From assembly GCA_900068845.1 (NCBI GenBank), contig CEFQ01000001.1, forward strand, positions 498,725-562,724: 64,000 nt of DNA, given 5' to 3'. Positions 1-7,757 of this stretch are shown one piece after another (the stretch's first letter is position 1; every line of letters begins with the position of its first letter). Both the position numbers and the translations under genes were made by a program. This stretch comes from Enterobacter ludwigii (GTDB lineage: Bacteria; Pseudomonadota; Gammaproteobacteria; Enterobacterales; Enterobacteriaceae). The notes below the pieces were generated by a model, which was not told where the DNA came from, ran no database searches, and saw nothing but the letters and a program-made list of their open reading frames with translations.

Positions 1-931
1 TAATAAATGCCTGCGGGATCAGCAGCAGCGCGCAGGCAATCAGTCCATACACCAGCACGCGGCCATGCCCGACGCGGTCGGCCAGCCGTCCTAAACGCGG
101 CGCGGAGATAATGCTGCCAAGCGCAGCGGCTGCCATCACCAATCCGGCAGTGACCGTCACCGCGTGATCACCACTGACAAACTGGCCGATATACAGCGTG
201 ATAATCGGTTCAATCGACATGTTGGCGAAAATCAGCAGCATGCCCGACAGCCACATCAGGCGCACTACCGGCAAATTCATCGACTGCGCATCATCTGCGG
301 CGCTTTGCGGGGTTTTTCTGCCGGAGGAACACGGCACCTCTTTCAGCAAAAAGGTGGTCGCCAGAAACGCGAGAAAAATCACCGCGCCGGTCAGCCAGAA
401 CGTATGACGAATGCCAATCAGCGGTGGCAACACGCCGCCCAGCAGCGGCCCCACCACGTTGCCCGCCATAATGCCGGACGACAGCACACCCAGCGCCCAG
501 CCGGTTTGCTCTTTTGGCGTTTGCGCCGCCACCAGAATGGTTGATCCCGAAGCGTAACCGCCGAGCAAACCCGCCAGCAAGCGCAGCGCCACCAGTTGCC
601 ACGGCGCGGTGGCCATGCCAATCAGCGACATCGCAATCGCCATGCCGAGGCTGGCGCGGATCAGCATCAGTTTGCGGCCGTAGCGATCGGCCAACTTGCC
701 CCACAGCGGCGCGGTCAGGGCAGCGCTAAGGAAGGTGGCGCCGTAGGCCGCGCCTGACCAGCGCGCAATCGCCGCCGGTTCCTGCACGCGAAGCTGCTGC
801 ACGTAGAGCGGCAGAAACGGCAACAGTAGCGTCATCGCCACAATGGTGCTGAACGATCCCAGCACGCAAACAAATAAATTTCGCTTCCAGTGTTGCTGTT
901 CGGGCGCTAACGCGATGGAGGGTTGCTGCAT
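1..931 (-). CDS. MFS drug-efflux-type transporter (partial, C-terminus beyond window)
   Basis: Inner-membrane major facilitator superfamily transporter, probably a proton-driven multidrug exporter. The start is the ATG at 929-931 and the reading frame stays open to the window edge, so about 310 residues are visible and the C-terminus is missing. The N-terminal part reads WKRNLFVCVLGSFST, then LPFLPLYVQQL, the loop 2-3 signature GKLADRYGRKLML, and a TM5 segment with GNVVGPLLGG. This order resembles E. coli MdtG/Tet-class exporters. A LysR regulator lies just upstream on the same strand (111-bp gap) and may control it. The substrate cannot be told from sequence. Confidence 0.8.
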   Translation of the reverse strand, partial: MQQPSIALAPEQQHWKRNLFVCVLGSFSTIVAMTLLLPFLPLYVQQLRVQEPAAIARWSGAAYGATFLSAALTAPLWGKLADRYGRKLMLIRASLGMAIAMSLIGMATAPWQLVALRLLAGLLGGYASGSTILVAAQTPKEQTGWALGVLSSGIMAGNVVGPLLGGVLPPLIGIRHTFWLTGAVIFLAFLATTFLLKEVPCSSGRKTPQSAADDAQSMNLPVVRLMWLSGMLLIFANMSIEPIITLYIGQFVSGDHAVTVTAGLVMAAAALGSIISAPRLGRLADRVGHGRVLVYGLIACALLLIPQAFI

Positions 932-1042
932 GGTGAAATCCCTGTTTTTGCTTTTTTAGCAGGCTAACAGTGACTCTTTGGAGAAAACAGCCTTGCGCGG
1001 ATAATTGTCAGGCGGCGCATTATTGTTGCCAGATAACAACAA

Positions 1043-1933
1043 TTACGTCGTGCTGAGCGCGTTGATCAGCGCATCACACAGCAAGGTCACCGGCGATGAG
1101 GGCTGTGGCTGCTCTTTTAGCAACAGATAGCTGTGCAGACGGTCCATTTGCCATTCCGGCAACACCTGCTGGATTTCGCCGCGCGCTAAGGCGTCTTGCG
1201 TCATATAAGCGGGCAGATACGCGATGCCGGTGCCGGCCAGCGCGGCATTCAGCAGCGCCATGCTGTTGTTAGCGCGGAAGCGGCTGTGCACATCCAGCGC
1301 CAGCCGCTGTTTATCACGACGAAACGGCAGCGCCGCCGTGTGCGCCGGACCGTGAAACAGCAACAAATCGTGGCGCGTCAGACGGTTAGGGTGATCAATC
1401 GGCGCATGTGCCGTCAGATAATCGGGCGTGGCGTACAAGCCCCAATCAATGCTGGCGAGTTCACGGTAATTGGCCGCATCAGGCGCACGCGCACGGATGA
1501 CAATCGCCACATCGGCGCTGGGTTGCGGGTCATCGCGGGTGGTGAGTTCGAGATCGACGTTGATGTGAATATGGCGGCGGATAAAGTCATTGAGCGTTGG
1601 CACCACGCACTGACAGCCGTAGGTGATGGGTGCCTGCAAGCGCACATTACCGGCCGGAAGCTGATGCACCTGCTGTACGAAGGCATCGGCGCGATGCATC
1701 TCTTCCAGCATACGCACACAGAAGGGATAGTAAGCCTGGCCGAGCTCGGTCAACACCACTTTGCGCGTGGTGCGTTGTAGCAGCTTGATGCCGAGTCGCA
1801 CTTCCAGCCGGGCCACTTCACGGCTGACGTGCGATTTGGAGACGCCCAGGGTGCGTGCGGCTTCGCTAAAGCTTTGCCGTTCCACCACGCGTGCAAACAG
1901 CATCATGGCGGAGAGATTGTCGCGGTTGTCCAT
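1043..1933 (-). CDS. LysR-family transcriptional regulator
   Basis: A 296-residue protein of normal LysR length. The N-terminal winged helix-turn-helix (about residues 8-66) contains SFSEAARTLGVSKSHVSREV and LGIKLLQRTTRKVVLTELG. The remainder is a periplasmic-binding-protein-like effector domain. It lies upstream of, and on the same strand as, the MFS exporter, so it is a plausible regulator of that gene, although most LysR genes are divergent from their target. The effector is unknown. No closer orthologue is recognised. Confidence 0.85.
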   Translation of the reverse strand: MDNRDNLSAMMLFARVVERQSFSEAARTLGVSKSHVSREVARLEVRLGIKLLQRTTRKVVLTELGQAYYPFCVRMLEEMHRADAFVQQVHQLPAGNVRLQAPITYGCQCVVPTLNDFIRRHIHINVDLELTTRDDPQPSADVAIVIRARAPDAANYRELASIDWGLYATPDYLTAHAPIDHPNRLTRHDLLLFHGPAHTAALPFRRDKQRLALDVHSRFRANNSMALLNAALAGTGIAYLPAYMTQDALARGEIQQVLPEWQMDRLHSYLLLKEQPQPSSPVTLLCDALINALSTT

Positions 1934-2008
1934 GTTCTCTGACGGGCTGGATGAGTGAGAACCGTAGATTAAAAGCTAAACCTGCAATAATCCATCATCG
2001 CACATTCC

Positions 2009-2086
2009 GTAGCCGCGCGATTTATCGCGCGTATCAATGGCGGCAGCTTGCCCATCCAGATATTGCGCCATAAATTGCGCCGCTAC
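2009..2086. repeat. Family A 78-bp intergenic repeat, copy 1
   Basis: The ends are inverted heads: GTAGCCGCGCGATTTATCGC at the left and the reverse complement of a GTAGCGGCGCAATTTATGGC-type head at the right. They flank a core with TTGCCCATCCAGATATTGCG. Each head contains its own small palindrome around ATTTAT. It has the same length and layout as the copies at 4807-4884 and 10533-10610, and lies between two same-strand regulator genes. Confidence 0.85.
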
Positions 2087-2120
2087 GGAACGCACCCAAG
2101 GGAATATCGGTGCCCAGATC

Positions 2121-2489
2121 TTAACTCGCCATCGCCAGCGGGAATAGCAGACGATCCGGTTCAACGCGACGCTGGCGGCGCAATTGGCCTGGCGTGACGA
2201 GAAAATAGTTTTTAAACGTGCGGGTATAAGCCTGCTGGGTATCAAAGCCGTAGCTCATCGCCACCTGCAGAATCGCTTCATCGCTGTTGATCAGCGTCAG
2301 CGCGGATTCCGTCAACCGACGCTGGCGAATGTACTCAGCCAGTGAGAAACCGGTGTGCTGACGAAACAGACGTTGCAGATGCCAGCGGGAGTATCCCGAG
2401 CGGCGTGCTACTTCATCCAGATGCAGATCGTGTCCTAAGTTGTTCTCTATCCAGTCCAGCAAACTACGGATAAACTCGCGCTGATTCAT
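2121..2489 (-). CDS. Small AraC-family regulator of the MarA/SoxS/RamA type
   Basis: A 122-residue protein made almost entirely of the double helix-turn-helix AraC DNA-binding domain, as in MarA, SoxS and RamA. Visible signatures are LDEVARRSGYSRWHLQRLF (first HTH) and AILQVAMSYGFDTQQAYTRTF (second HTH), followed by TPGQLRR. There is no effector domain, so activity is probably set by expression level. An in-frame extension upstream exists, but the ATG ending at 2489 follows an AGGAGAA ribosome binding site and matches the usual N-terminus. It is divergent from the two-component system at 2779. It is distinct from the true soxS at 56071. Confidence 0.85.
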   Translation of the reverse strand: MNQREFIRSLLDWIENNLGHDLHLDEVARRSGYSRWHLQRLFRQHTGFSLAEYIRQRRLTESALTLINSDEAILQVAMSYGFDTQQAYTRTFKNYFLVTPGQLRRQRRVEPDRLLFPLAMAS

Positions 2490-2550
2490 GGGATTCTCCT
2501 GCTTAAACGATTTGTCCAGTGCAGCCACTGTAGCGCGTTAAATTTATCCC

Positions 2551-2581
2551 TTAATTAGCGGAAAATTAGCGCAGAATTAGC
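2551..2581. promoter_or_regulatory. Direct repeats with 11-bp period (candidate OmpR-type operator)
   Basis: AATTAGC occurs at 2553, 2564 and 2575, giving three units with an exact 11-bp period, the spacing typical of PhoB/OmpR/PmrA-class response regulator sites. A 16-bp part (2564-2579) recurs as a perfect inverted copy at 2723-2738, on the other side of the ERIC element. The site lies in the divergent region between the AraC-type gene and the response regulator gene. Its function is inferred. Confidence 0.45.
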
Positions 2582-2597
2582 AAGGCGAGAAATCCGG

Positions 2598-2722
2598 CCC
2601 TCCTAAATACTTCAAGATGTGGAAAGGCGGCAAGTGTGAGAATCCCCACGAGCTTACAAAAGTAAGTGACTGGGGTGAACACACGCAGCCAACGCATCTG
2701 CAGCTTGAAGTATGACGGAGGG
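2598..2722. repeat. ERIC element (copy 1)
   Basis: A 125-bp element with CCCTCC/GGAGGG ends and the diagnostic ERIC core AAGTAAGTGACTGGGGTGA preceded by GAATCCCC and GAGCTTAC. The termini carry the ACTTCAAG / CTTGAAGT inverted repeat. It is inserted in the divergent promoter region between the AraC-type regulator and the response regulator. Confidence 0.92.
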
Positions 2723-2778
2723 TAATTCTGCGCTAATTATCTGGCGCTAAACTGCGTTCAGTTAAGTTGGAGGGCATC

Positions 2779-3438
2779 ATGCGTGTGCTGCTGGTAGAAG
2801 ATGACGAAATGATTGGCGCGAACCTGCAGCAAGCGTTGGAAGCGGCGGGTTGGTCGGTGGATTGGGTGCGTGATGGCGTGTTTGCCAGTAATGCCTGGGC
2901 GGAAGGTGGTTATACCTGCGTGTTGCTGGATCTCGGCTTGCCGCGTGAAGATGGCCTGCAGGTGCTGCGTCGCGCACGCACGCGCGGCGACATGACGCCG
3001 GTGCTGGTGCTCACCGCCCGCGATACCGTGCAGCAACGTATTCAGGGATTGGACAGCGGCGCGGATGACTATTTGCTGAAACCCTTTGATCTGCAAGAGG
3101 TACTGGCACGCATGCGAGCTATAACCCGACGTCGCCACGGTGCGGCGGATTCCCTGTTGGGCAGCGGCGATGTGCAGATCGACATCATGACGCGTGAAGT
3201 CTTGTACAAAGGCCAACGCGAACAGCTTACCGCACGCGAATATGCCCTGCTCTACGCCTTGCTGGAGCGGCCGGGCGCTATTCTTTCACGTGAACAGTTA
3301 GAAAACCGTATTTACGGCTGGGGCGAAGAAGTCAGCAGCAACGCGGTTGATGTGCTGATTCACGGTATGCGCCGTAAACTGGATAACGAAGTGATTCGCA
3401 ACGTACGCGGGCTCGGCTGGCGGGTTCCGGCAATATGA
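2779..3438 (+). CDS. OmpR-family response regulator (QseB/PmrA-like)
   Basis: A 219-residue response regulator. The receiver domain (residues 1-115) shows the acidic pair VEDDE near the N-terminus, phospho-acceptor Asp51 in LLDLGLPREDG, Thr79 in LTARD and Lys101 in LKPFDL. The C-terminal winged-helix domain contains LTAREYALLYALLERPG and SSNAVDVLIHGMRRKL. A longer reading with a TTG start at 2767 is possible, but GGAGG at 2769-2773 positions the ATG at 2779. It overlaps the downstream sensor kinase by ATGA, so the two are co-translated. It resembles QseB and PmrA about equally, so no symbol is given. Confidence 0.9.
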   Translation: MRVLLVEDDEMIGANLQQALEAAGWSVDWVRDGVFASNAWAEGGYTCVLLDLGLPREDGLQVLRRARTRGDMTPVLVLTARDTVQQRIQGLDSGADDYLLKPFDLQEVLARMRAITRRRHGAADSLLGSGDVQIDIMTREVLYKGQREQLTAREYALLYALLERPGAILSREQLENRIYGWGEEVSSNAVDVLIHGMRRKLDNEVIRNVRGLGWRVPAI

Positions 3439-4793
3439 AACCTTTCACCTTTATGCGCTCACTGCGTAACAAACTGCTCACCACGCTGGTGATTCTGCAT
3501 CTGGCGATGATCGGCGGTGTGACCTGGTATTTCTATCATTGCTACGGCGATATGATGGGCACCATGAAGGACGATCAGCTCGCTAAGATTGCCGATGCGT
3601 GGGCCACCAGCCAGCGTATGCCCGCCCTGATGCCGATGGTGATGCATGCCGAAAAATTAAAAAGCACCTACATTGTCCAGTTATGGGATACCAATAATAA
3701 ACTGCGCGCCAGCTCGTGGCCTGATTTACACGCGCCACTGCAAATGAAAAAAGGCTGGCACGATCTCAAGGTCGGTGACTGCGGAGATGACTGCGAATGG
3801 CGCGTATACACGCGTCCCGGCGAGCTGGGCAGTGAGATCGGGAATATTCAGGTCCTGCACAACATCGGTTATATGAAAAGCCTGATGCTAAAACGGGCGC
3901 TGTCGGCCATCATTCCGTTGATGCTCATGATGCCGCTCTCACTGCTGGTCATATGGCTGGTGGTGCGTGCCATTACGCGCGATTTACGCGTGGCTTCACG
4001 TCATATCGCTGCGCAGGAAACGCTGCATCCGCATACGGTTTCTCCCGATGGCTTGCCGGATGAAGTGCTGCCGCTGGTGGCGGCTTACAACGCTTTGCTG
4101 GATAAACTGCGCGCGGCCTGGTCATCACAGCGTCAGTTCCTTGAGGATGCGGCGCACGAACTGCGCACGCCGGTCACCGCAGTAACCTTGCAGCTGGAGA
4201 ACCTGCGGCAACATATTCAACCCGGTGAAGCCAGCCGCCAGTTCGATCAGCTGGAAGCAGGCGTTACGCGTACGCGCCATCTGGTGACGCAGCTACTGAA
4301 TATCTCACGTCAGGAAGATCAATCGGTGGTCGCCACGGTGGAAAGCATCGAGCTGGACGATCTGCTGAAAGAGAGCATTGAGCAGCTGATGGTGGTGGCG
4401 GATAAGCGCGGTATTGATATCGGTTTCAACGGCACGACGCACTATCGTCTGCACGCCAGCCGCTCCGATCTGCGCAGCCTGTTCGATAACCTGATCGGCA
4501 ATGCGATGCTGCATACACCGGAAGGCAGTCTGGTGGATGTGCTGCTGCATCGCGTCGGCAATCATACCGTGGTGGATATCGTGGATAACGGGCCCGGCAT
4601 GGCAGAATCCTTTATTGAGCGCGCCTTCGACCGCTTTACTCGTTCGCCGGATGTTCAGGCGCAAGGCAGCGGTTTAGGGTTGTCGATAGTGCGCAGCGTG
4701 GCGCAGAAACATCAGATGCAGGTTGCGCTGTCGAACCGCCATGATCCGCAAGGTCAGATTGCTGGCCTGCAGGTGCGCGTGACCTTGCCATAA
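3435..4793 (+). CDS. Two-component sensor histidine kinase (QseC-like)
   Basis: A 452-residue inner-membrane kinase paired with the upstream regulator (4-nt overlap). Order of parts: TM1 about residues 13-33, a periplasmic sensor of about 120 residues, TM2 about 156-178, a HAMP-like linker, the H-box FLEDAAHELRTPVTAV with His241, an N-box with Asn356 in LFDNLIGNAMLHTP, a G1 box VDNGPGM and a G2 box GSGLGLSIV. The periplasmic part has Cys116 and Cys120 in GDCGDDCEW, plus Cys36 near TM1. The C-x3-C with neighbouring acidic residues could bind metal or form a disulfide. The stimulus is unknown. Confidence 0.9.
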   Translation: MKPFTFMRSLRNKLLTTLVILHLAMIGGVTWYFYHCYGDMMGTMKDDQLAKIADAWATSQRMPALMPMVMHAEKLKSTYIVQLWDTNNKLRASSWPDLHAPLQMKKGWHDLKVGDCGDDCEWRVYTRPGELGSEIGNIQVLHNIGYMKSLMLKRALSAIIPLMLMMPLSLLVIWLVVRAITRDLRVASRHIAAQETLHPHTVSPDGLPDEVLPLVAAYNALLDKLRAAWSSQRQFLEDAAHELRTPVTAVTLQLENLRQHIQPGEASRQFDQLEAGVTRTRHLVTQLLNISRQEDQSVVATVESIELDDLLKESIEQLMVVADKRGIDIGFNGTTHYRLHASRSDLRSLFDNLIGNAMLHTPEGSLVDVLLHRVGNHTVVDIVDNGPGMAESFIERAFDRFTRSPDVQAQGSGLGLSIVRSVAQKHQMQVALSNRHDPQGQIAGLQVRVTLP

Positions 4794-4806
4794 CTCACAC
4801 CGTGCC

Positions 4807-4884
4807 GTAGCGGCGCAATTTATTGCGCCTTATTGCAGCGACACGGTGCTCATCAAAAGGGCGCGCGATAAATCGCGCCGCTAC
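4807..4884. repeat. Family A 78-bp intergenic repeat, copy 2
   Basis: Heads GTAGCGGCGCAATTTATTGC (left) and the inverted GTAGCGGCGCGATTTATCGC (right) flank a core that differs from copies 1 and 3, yet the total length is again 78 bp. It lies between the sensor kinase gene and the tsx promoter region. Confidence 0.85.
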
Positions 4885-4966
4885 ATCCTTTTCCCACATC
4901 TAACACGTTTCCAGCTGTACGCGACACGTAAACGGTTGCGGGGTTCCGTTCGCCACACGGCATTTA

Positions 4967-4982
4967 TGTGATAACGATCACA
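4967..4982. promoter_or_regulatory. CRP (cAMP receptor protein) binding site upstream of tsx
   Basis: TGTGATAACGATCACA is a perfect match to the CRP consensus TGTGA-N6-TCACA, about 200 bp before the tsx start codon. In E. coli, tsx is activated by CRP and repressed by CytR and DeoR. No clear DeoR box was identified here. Confidence 0.8.
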
Positions 4983-5178
4983 TTTCCAGTGAATCAAACT
5001 GCAACACTTTTTGACAAACGTGACCAAAATCTATTTTCTATGCCTCTGTTACAGGCACATTACGCAAACTTGAAAATCTGGCGCTGCAGACCGGATACGA
5101 CAACACACTGCCCATCCCTGGGATCGATTTCACCCGATCGCGGCGTCAGCCCGGCGATCACAAGCATGTGGTAAAATA

Positions 5179-6045
5179 ATGAAATATAAATCGTTGATAG
5201 CAGGCGCTTTATTGGCCAGTGGCTTAACTGGTACAGCACAAGCGGCAGAAAGCGATCCGCAGTACGTTTCTGATTGGTGGCATCAGAGTGTTAACGTGGT
5301 GGGCAGTTACCACACCCGTTTTGGACCTCAGTTCAATAACGACGTGTACCTCGAATATGAAGCCTTTGCCAAAAAGGATTGGTTCGATTTCTACGGCTAC
5401 CTCGATCTCACCAACTTCTTCGGCGTGGGCAACAGCAACGCTAACGGCGTGTTCGACCACGGTTCGCCGATGTTCATGGAAATTGAGCCACGTTTCTCTA
5501 TCGATAAGCTGACCGGCACCGATCTCTCTTTTGGTCCGTTTAAAGAGTGGTACTTCGCCAACAACTACATCTATGACATGGGTCGCAACAGCGATAACCG
5601 TCAGAACACCTGGTACATGGGTCTTGGCACCGACATCGATACGCACAGCGATATCGGCCTGTCGCTGAACGTTTACGCTAAATACCAGTGGGAAAACTAC
5701 GGTGCGGCGAACGAGAACAGCTGGGATGGTTATCGCTTCAAGGTGAAATACTTTGTACCGATTACCGATCTGTGGGGCGGCAAGCTGAGCTACATCGGCT
5801 TCACCAACTTCGACTGGGGTTCGGATCTGCGTGACAAGTCAGATCGTTCACGCACCAGCAACTCGATTGCGTCCAGCCACATTCTGTCGCTGAACTACGA
5901 TCACTGGCATGTTTCCACCGTAGCGCGCTACTTCCACAACGGCGGCCAATGGGCTGACGGCCAGGAGCTGAACTTCGGCAAAGGTCCGTTTGAAGTGAAA
6001 TCGACCGGCTGGGGTTACTACCTGGTGGTGGGTTACAACTTCTAA
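5179..6045 (+). CDS. tsx: Nucleoside-specific outer-membrane channel Tsx
   Basis: A 288-residue outer-membrane beta-barrel that lets nucleosides and deoxynucleosides through the outer membrane. The signal peptide ends near [22 protein letters not shown]. Family-typical stretches include [35 protein letters not shown] and the C-terminal [10 protein letters not shown] with terminal Phe, as expected for BAM-assembled barrels. Length is close to the E. coli protein. It is monocistronic and followed by tandem and palindromic repeats. The CRP site upstream predicts catabolite control. Confidence 0.96.
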   Translation: MKYKSLIAGALLASGLTGTAQAAESDPQYVSDWWHQSVNVVGSYHTRFGPQFNNDVYLEYEAFAKKDWFDFYGYLDLTNFFGVGNSNANGVFDHGSPMFMEIEPRFSIDKLTGTDLSFGPFKEWYFANNYIYDMGRNSDNRQNTWYMGLGTDIDTHSDIGLSLNVYAKYQWENYGAANENSWDGYRFKVKYFVPITDLWGGKLSYIGFTNFDWGSDLRDKSDRSRTSNSIASSHILSLNYDHWHVSTVARYFHNGGQWADGQELNFGKGPFEVKSTGWGYYLVVGYNF

Positions 6046-6055
6046 TCGAGTAAAA

Positions 6056-6117
6056 CGGTCGCCATGAGAGGGTGCAGTTGGTTAAACGGTCGCCATGAGA
6101 GGGTGCGGTTGGTTAAA
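6056..6117. repeat. 31-bp tandem repeat (two units) abutting a family B palindrome
   Basis: CGGTCGCCATGAGAGGGTGC recurs at 6056 and 6087 with a 31-bp period, and a third CGGTCGCCAT at 6118 begins the full palindrome. The units look like one arm of the B palindrome duplicated by slippage. Confidence 0.8.
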
Positions 6118-6118
6118 C

Positions 6119-6169
6119 GGTCGCCATTAATGGCGACCCTACAATGTAGGGTGCGCATTTATGCGCACC
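6119..6169. repeat. Family B palindrome pair downstream of tsx
   Basis: GGTCGCCATTAATGGCGACC (6119-6138) and a GGTGCGCATTTATGCGCACC palindrome ending at 6169 are joined head to head by CCTACAATGTAGGG. Each is a near-perfect 20-bp palindrome, giving a BIME-like unit. It could act as a bidirectional transcription stop for tsx and the opposing gene. Confidence 0.85.
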
Positions 6170-6231
6170 GTTTTAAGGTCGGTGAAGAAAGCCAATGCAT
6201 TTACGCGCACCTTGTCGCAAATCGTACCCTC

Positions 6232-6663
6232 TTAACTCTGCGGTTTATACGCATTCACCATCCACGGCACGCCGAACTTATCGGTTAGCATGCCAAAGCC
6301 ATTGGCCCAGAACGTGGGTGCCCAGCTTTTTGTCACTTCACCGCCCGCCGACAACGCATCAAACCAACGCTTCCCTTGCGCTTCATCCGGCGTAGATAAA
6401 CTCACAGCAAAACCGCCATACGCCGCCTGTGGCGCGCCGTCACTCAGCATAATTTCGCCCTGCCCGATGCGCAGATGGGCATGCATGATCTGCTCCGGCG
6501 AAAAGCGCACACCCGAGAGGCAACCTTCATCTTCCACCGGCGTCTCATCCGGCATGTCGCCATAGGTCATCTTAAACAGTAGCTCGCCGTCGGTGGCCGC
6601 AAGATAGAAAGCAATCGCCTCTTCACAGCGGCCGCTGTAGAACACATACGGGGTAACTTGCAT
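6232..6663 (-). CDS. VOC-superfamily protein of the PhnB/YjdN type
   Basis: A 143-residue cytosolic protein with the glyoxalase/bleomycin-resistance (VOC) fold. It starts MQVTPYVFYSGRCEEAIAFY and ends with FGVPWMVNAYKPQS; the GMLTDKFGVPWMVN stretch is typical of PhnB/YjdN-like proteins. These are not the classical lactoylglutathione lyases, and their physiological role is largely unknown. The gene is monocistronic, convergent with tsx across the B repeats. Confidence 0.8.
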   Translation of the reverse strand: MQVTPYVFYSGRCEEAIAFYLAATDGELLFKMTYGDMPDETPVEDEGCLSGVRFSPEQIMHAHLRIGQGEIMLSDGAPQAAYGGFAVSLSTPDEAQGKRWFDALSAGGEVTKSWAPTFWANGFGMLTDKFGVPWMVNAYKPQS

Positions 6664-6741
6664 GGTCTGTACTCCAAAAAGGGAACGCCAGTTGCAAGTG
6701 TAGTGTGCATTATTTATACCGTTGCGAGCCGGGCCGCACTC

Positions 6742-7644
6742 TTACCTTTGCTGACAATAGCGACGGAACAGTTGCGCCATATAGGCGCTCATCGGCGTCA
6801 GCGCGGTGTCTTTGCGTTGAATTAAATAGAACGTGGCTTTCGGCAGTGGTTCATCAAGTTCGAGAGAAATTAGCTGGCCGCCGTGCGTGGGGTCTTCAAT
6901 CACGTCGCGCGAAATAATGCTGACAAAATCGCTCCGCGCCACCAGGCTGGTGCAAGCCATAAAGGTCTCGCAGGTAACGATGATGTTAGGCGCCATACCT
7001 CGCTCGCCGAACAGATCGTGCAGCAGCCGATAATAGCTCCCCTGCGGTGTCGGCATCGTCCAGTCGCAATGCTGCAGCTCGGCCAGCGTGCGGGCATGCG
7101 CCAGCGGATGCCCTTTGCGCATCACCACCTGGTAATCGCGCTCCATCAGCCGTTCAAAAACTAACTCCTGGTCGAGATGATTTTTATCGTAGGTATTGAT
7201 AGTGAAATCCAGCTCGCCCTGGCGCAGCTCATGCACCATCGAAACCAGCTGACCTTCAACAATCCGCACCTTCACCAGCGGATACTCGCGGTGAAACTGA
7301 TTGATCACCTGCGGCATGACGGTGCGTGCAATGCTGCCGCCCACGCCGATATTAACGCGCCCACCGGCTAATCCCAGCCGCTGCTGAATATCTTCCTGCG
7401 CCACCCGCAACTCTTCCAGCACCAGGCTGGCATGCTGAAAAAAGTTATCACCGATATCGGTCAGCGTAACGCCCTGCTGACGCCGCTCAAACAGGCGTGC
7501 GCCCAGCGCCAGCTCCAGTTCCTGAATTGCTTTGGTCAGCGCAGGCTGTGAAAGCCCGGACAAACGGCTGGCGGCGCGAATGCTGCCCTGACGCGCCACG
7601 TCAACAAACGCGCGCAGCTGATGAAGTTTGAGGTTCGCAGACAT
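6742..7644 (-). CDS. abgR: LysR-family regulator AbgR
   Basis: A 300-residue LysR regulator divergent from abgA. The N-terminal LKLHQLRAFVDVARQGSIRA followed by SQPALTKAIQELE is the DNA-binding domain. The effector domain has IVEGQLVSMVHELRQGELDF, close to E. coli AbgR as I remember it. The reading frame extends upstream to 7677, but the ATG ending at 7644 gives the family-typical N-terminus. Divergent placement implies control of abgABT, probably in response to a p-aminobenzoyl-glutamate-related compound. Confidence 0.88.
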   Translation of the reverse strand: MSANLKLHQLRAFVDVARQGSIRAASRLSGLSQPALTKAIQELELALGARLFERRQQGVTLTDIGDNFFQHASLVLEELRVAQEDIQQRLGLAGGRVNIGVGGSIARTVMPQVINQFHREYPLVKVRIVEGQLVSMVHELRQGELDFTINTYDKNHLDQELVFERLMERDYQVVMRKGHPLAHARTLAELQHCDWTMPTPQGSYYRLLHDLFGERGMAPNIIVTCETFMACTSLVARSDFVSIISRDVIEDPTHGGQLISLELDEPLPKATFYLIQRKDTALTPMSAYMAQLFRRYCQQR

Positions 7645-7757
7645 AGTTTGGTGATAACCGTTGTTTATCAGTAGCAAGATATTCGCATCTTATGCGCGCT
7701 AAAACCAATGTGTAGATTCGGATGAATGCATAAAAAACCAACACAAAGGAAATGCCG

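Noticed and set aside
6056..6169. Possible CRISPR-like array behind tsx
   Set aside because: The units are directly adjacent 31-bp tandem copies without spacers and belong to the B palindrome family; no cas genes are nearby.
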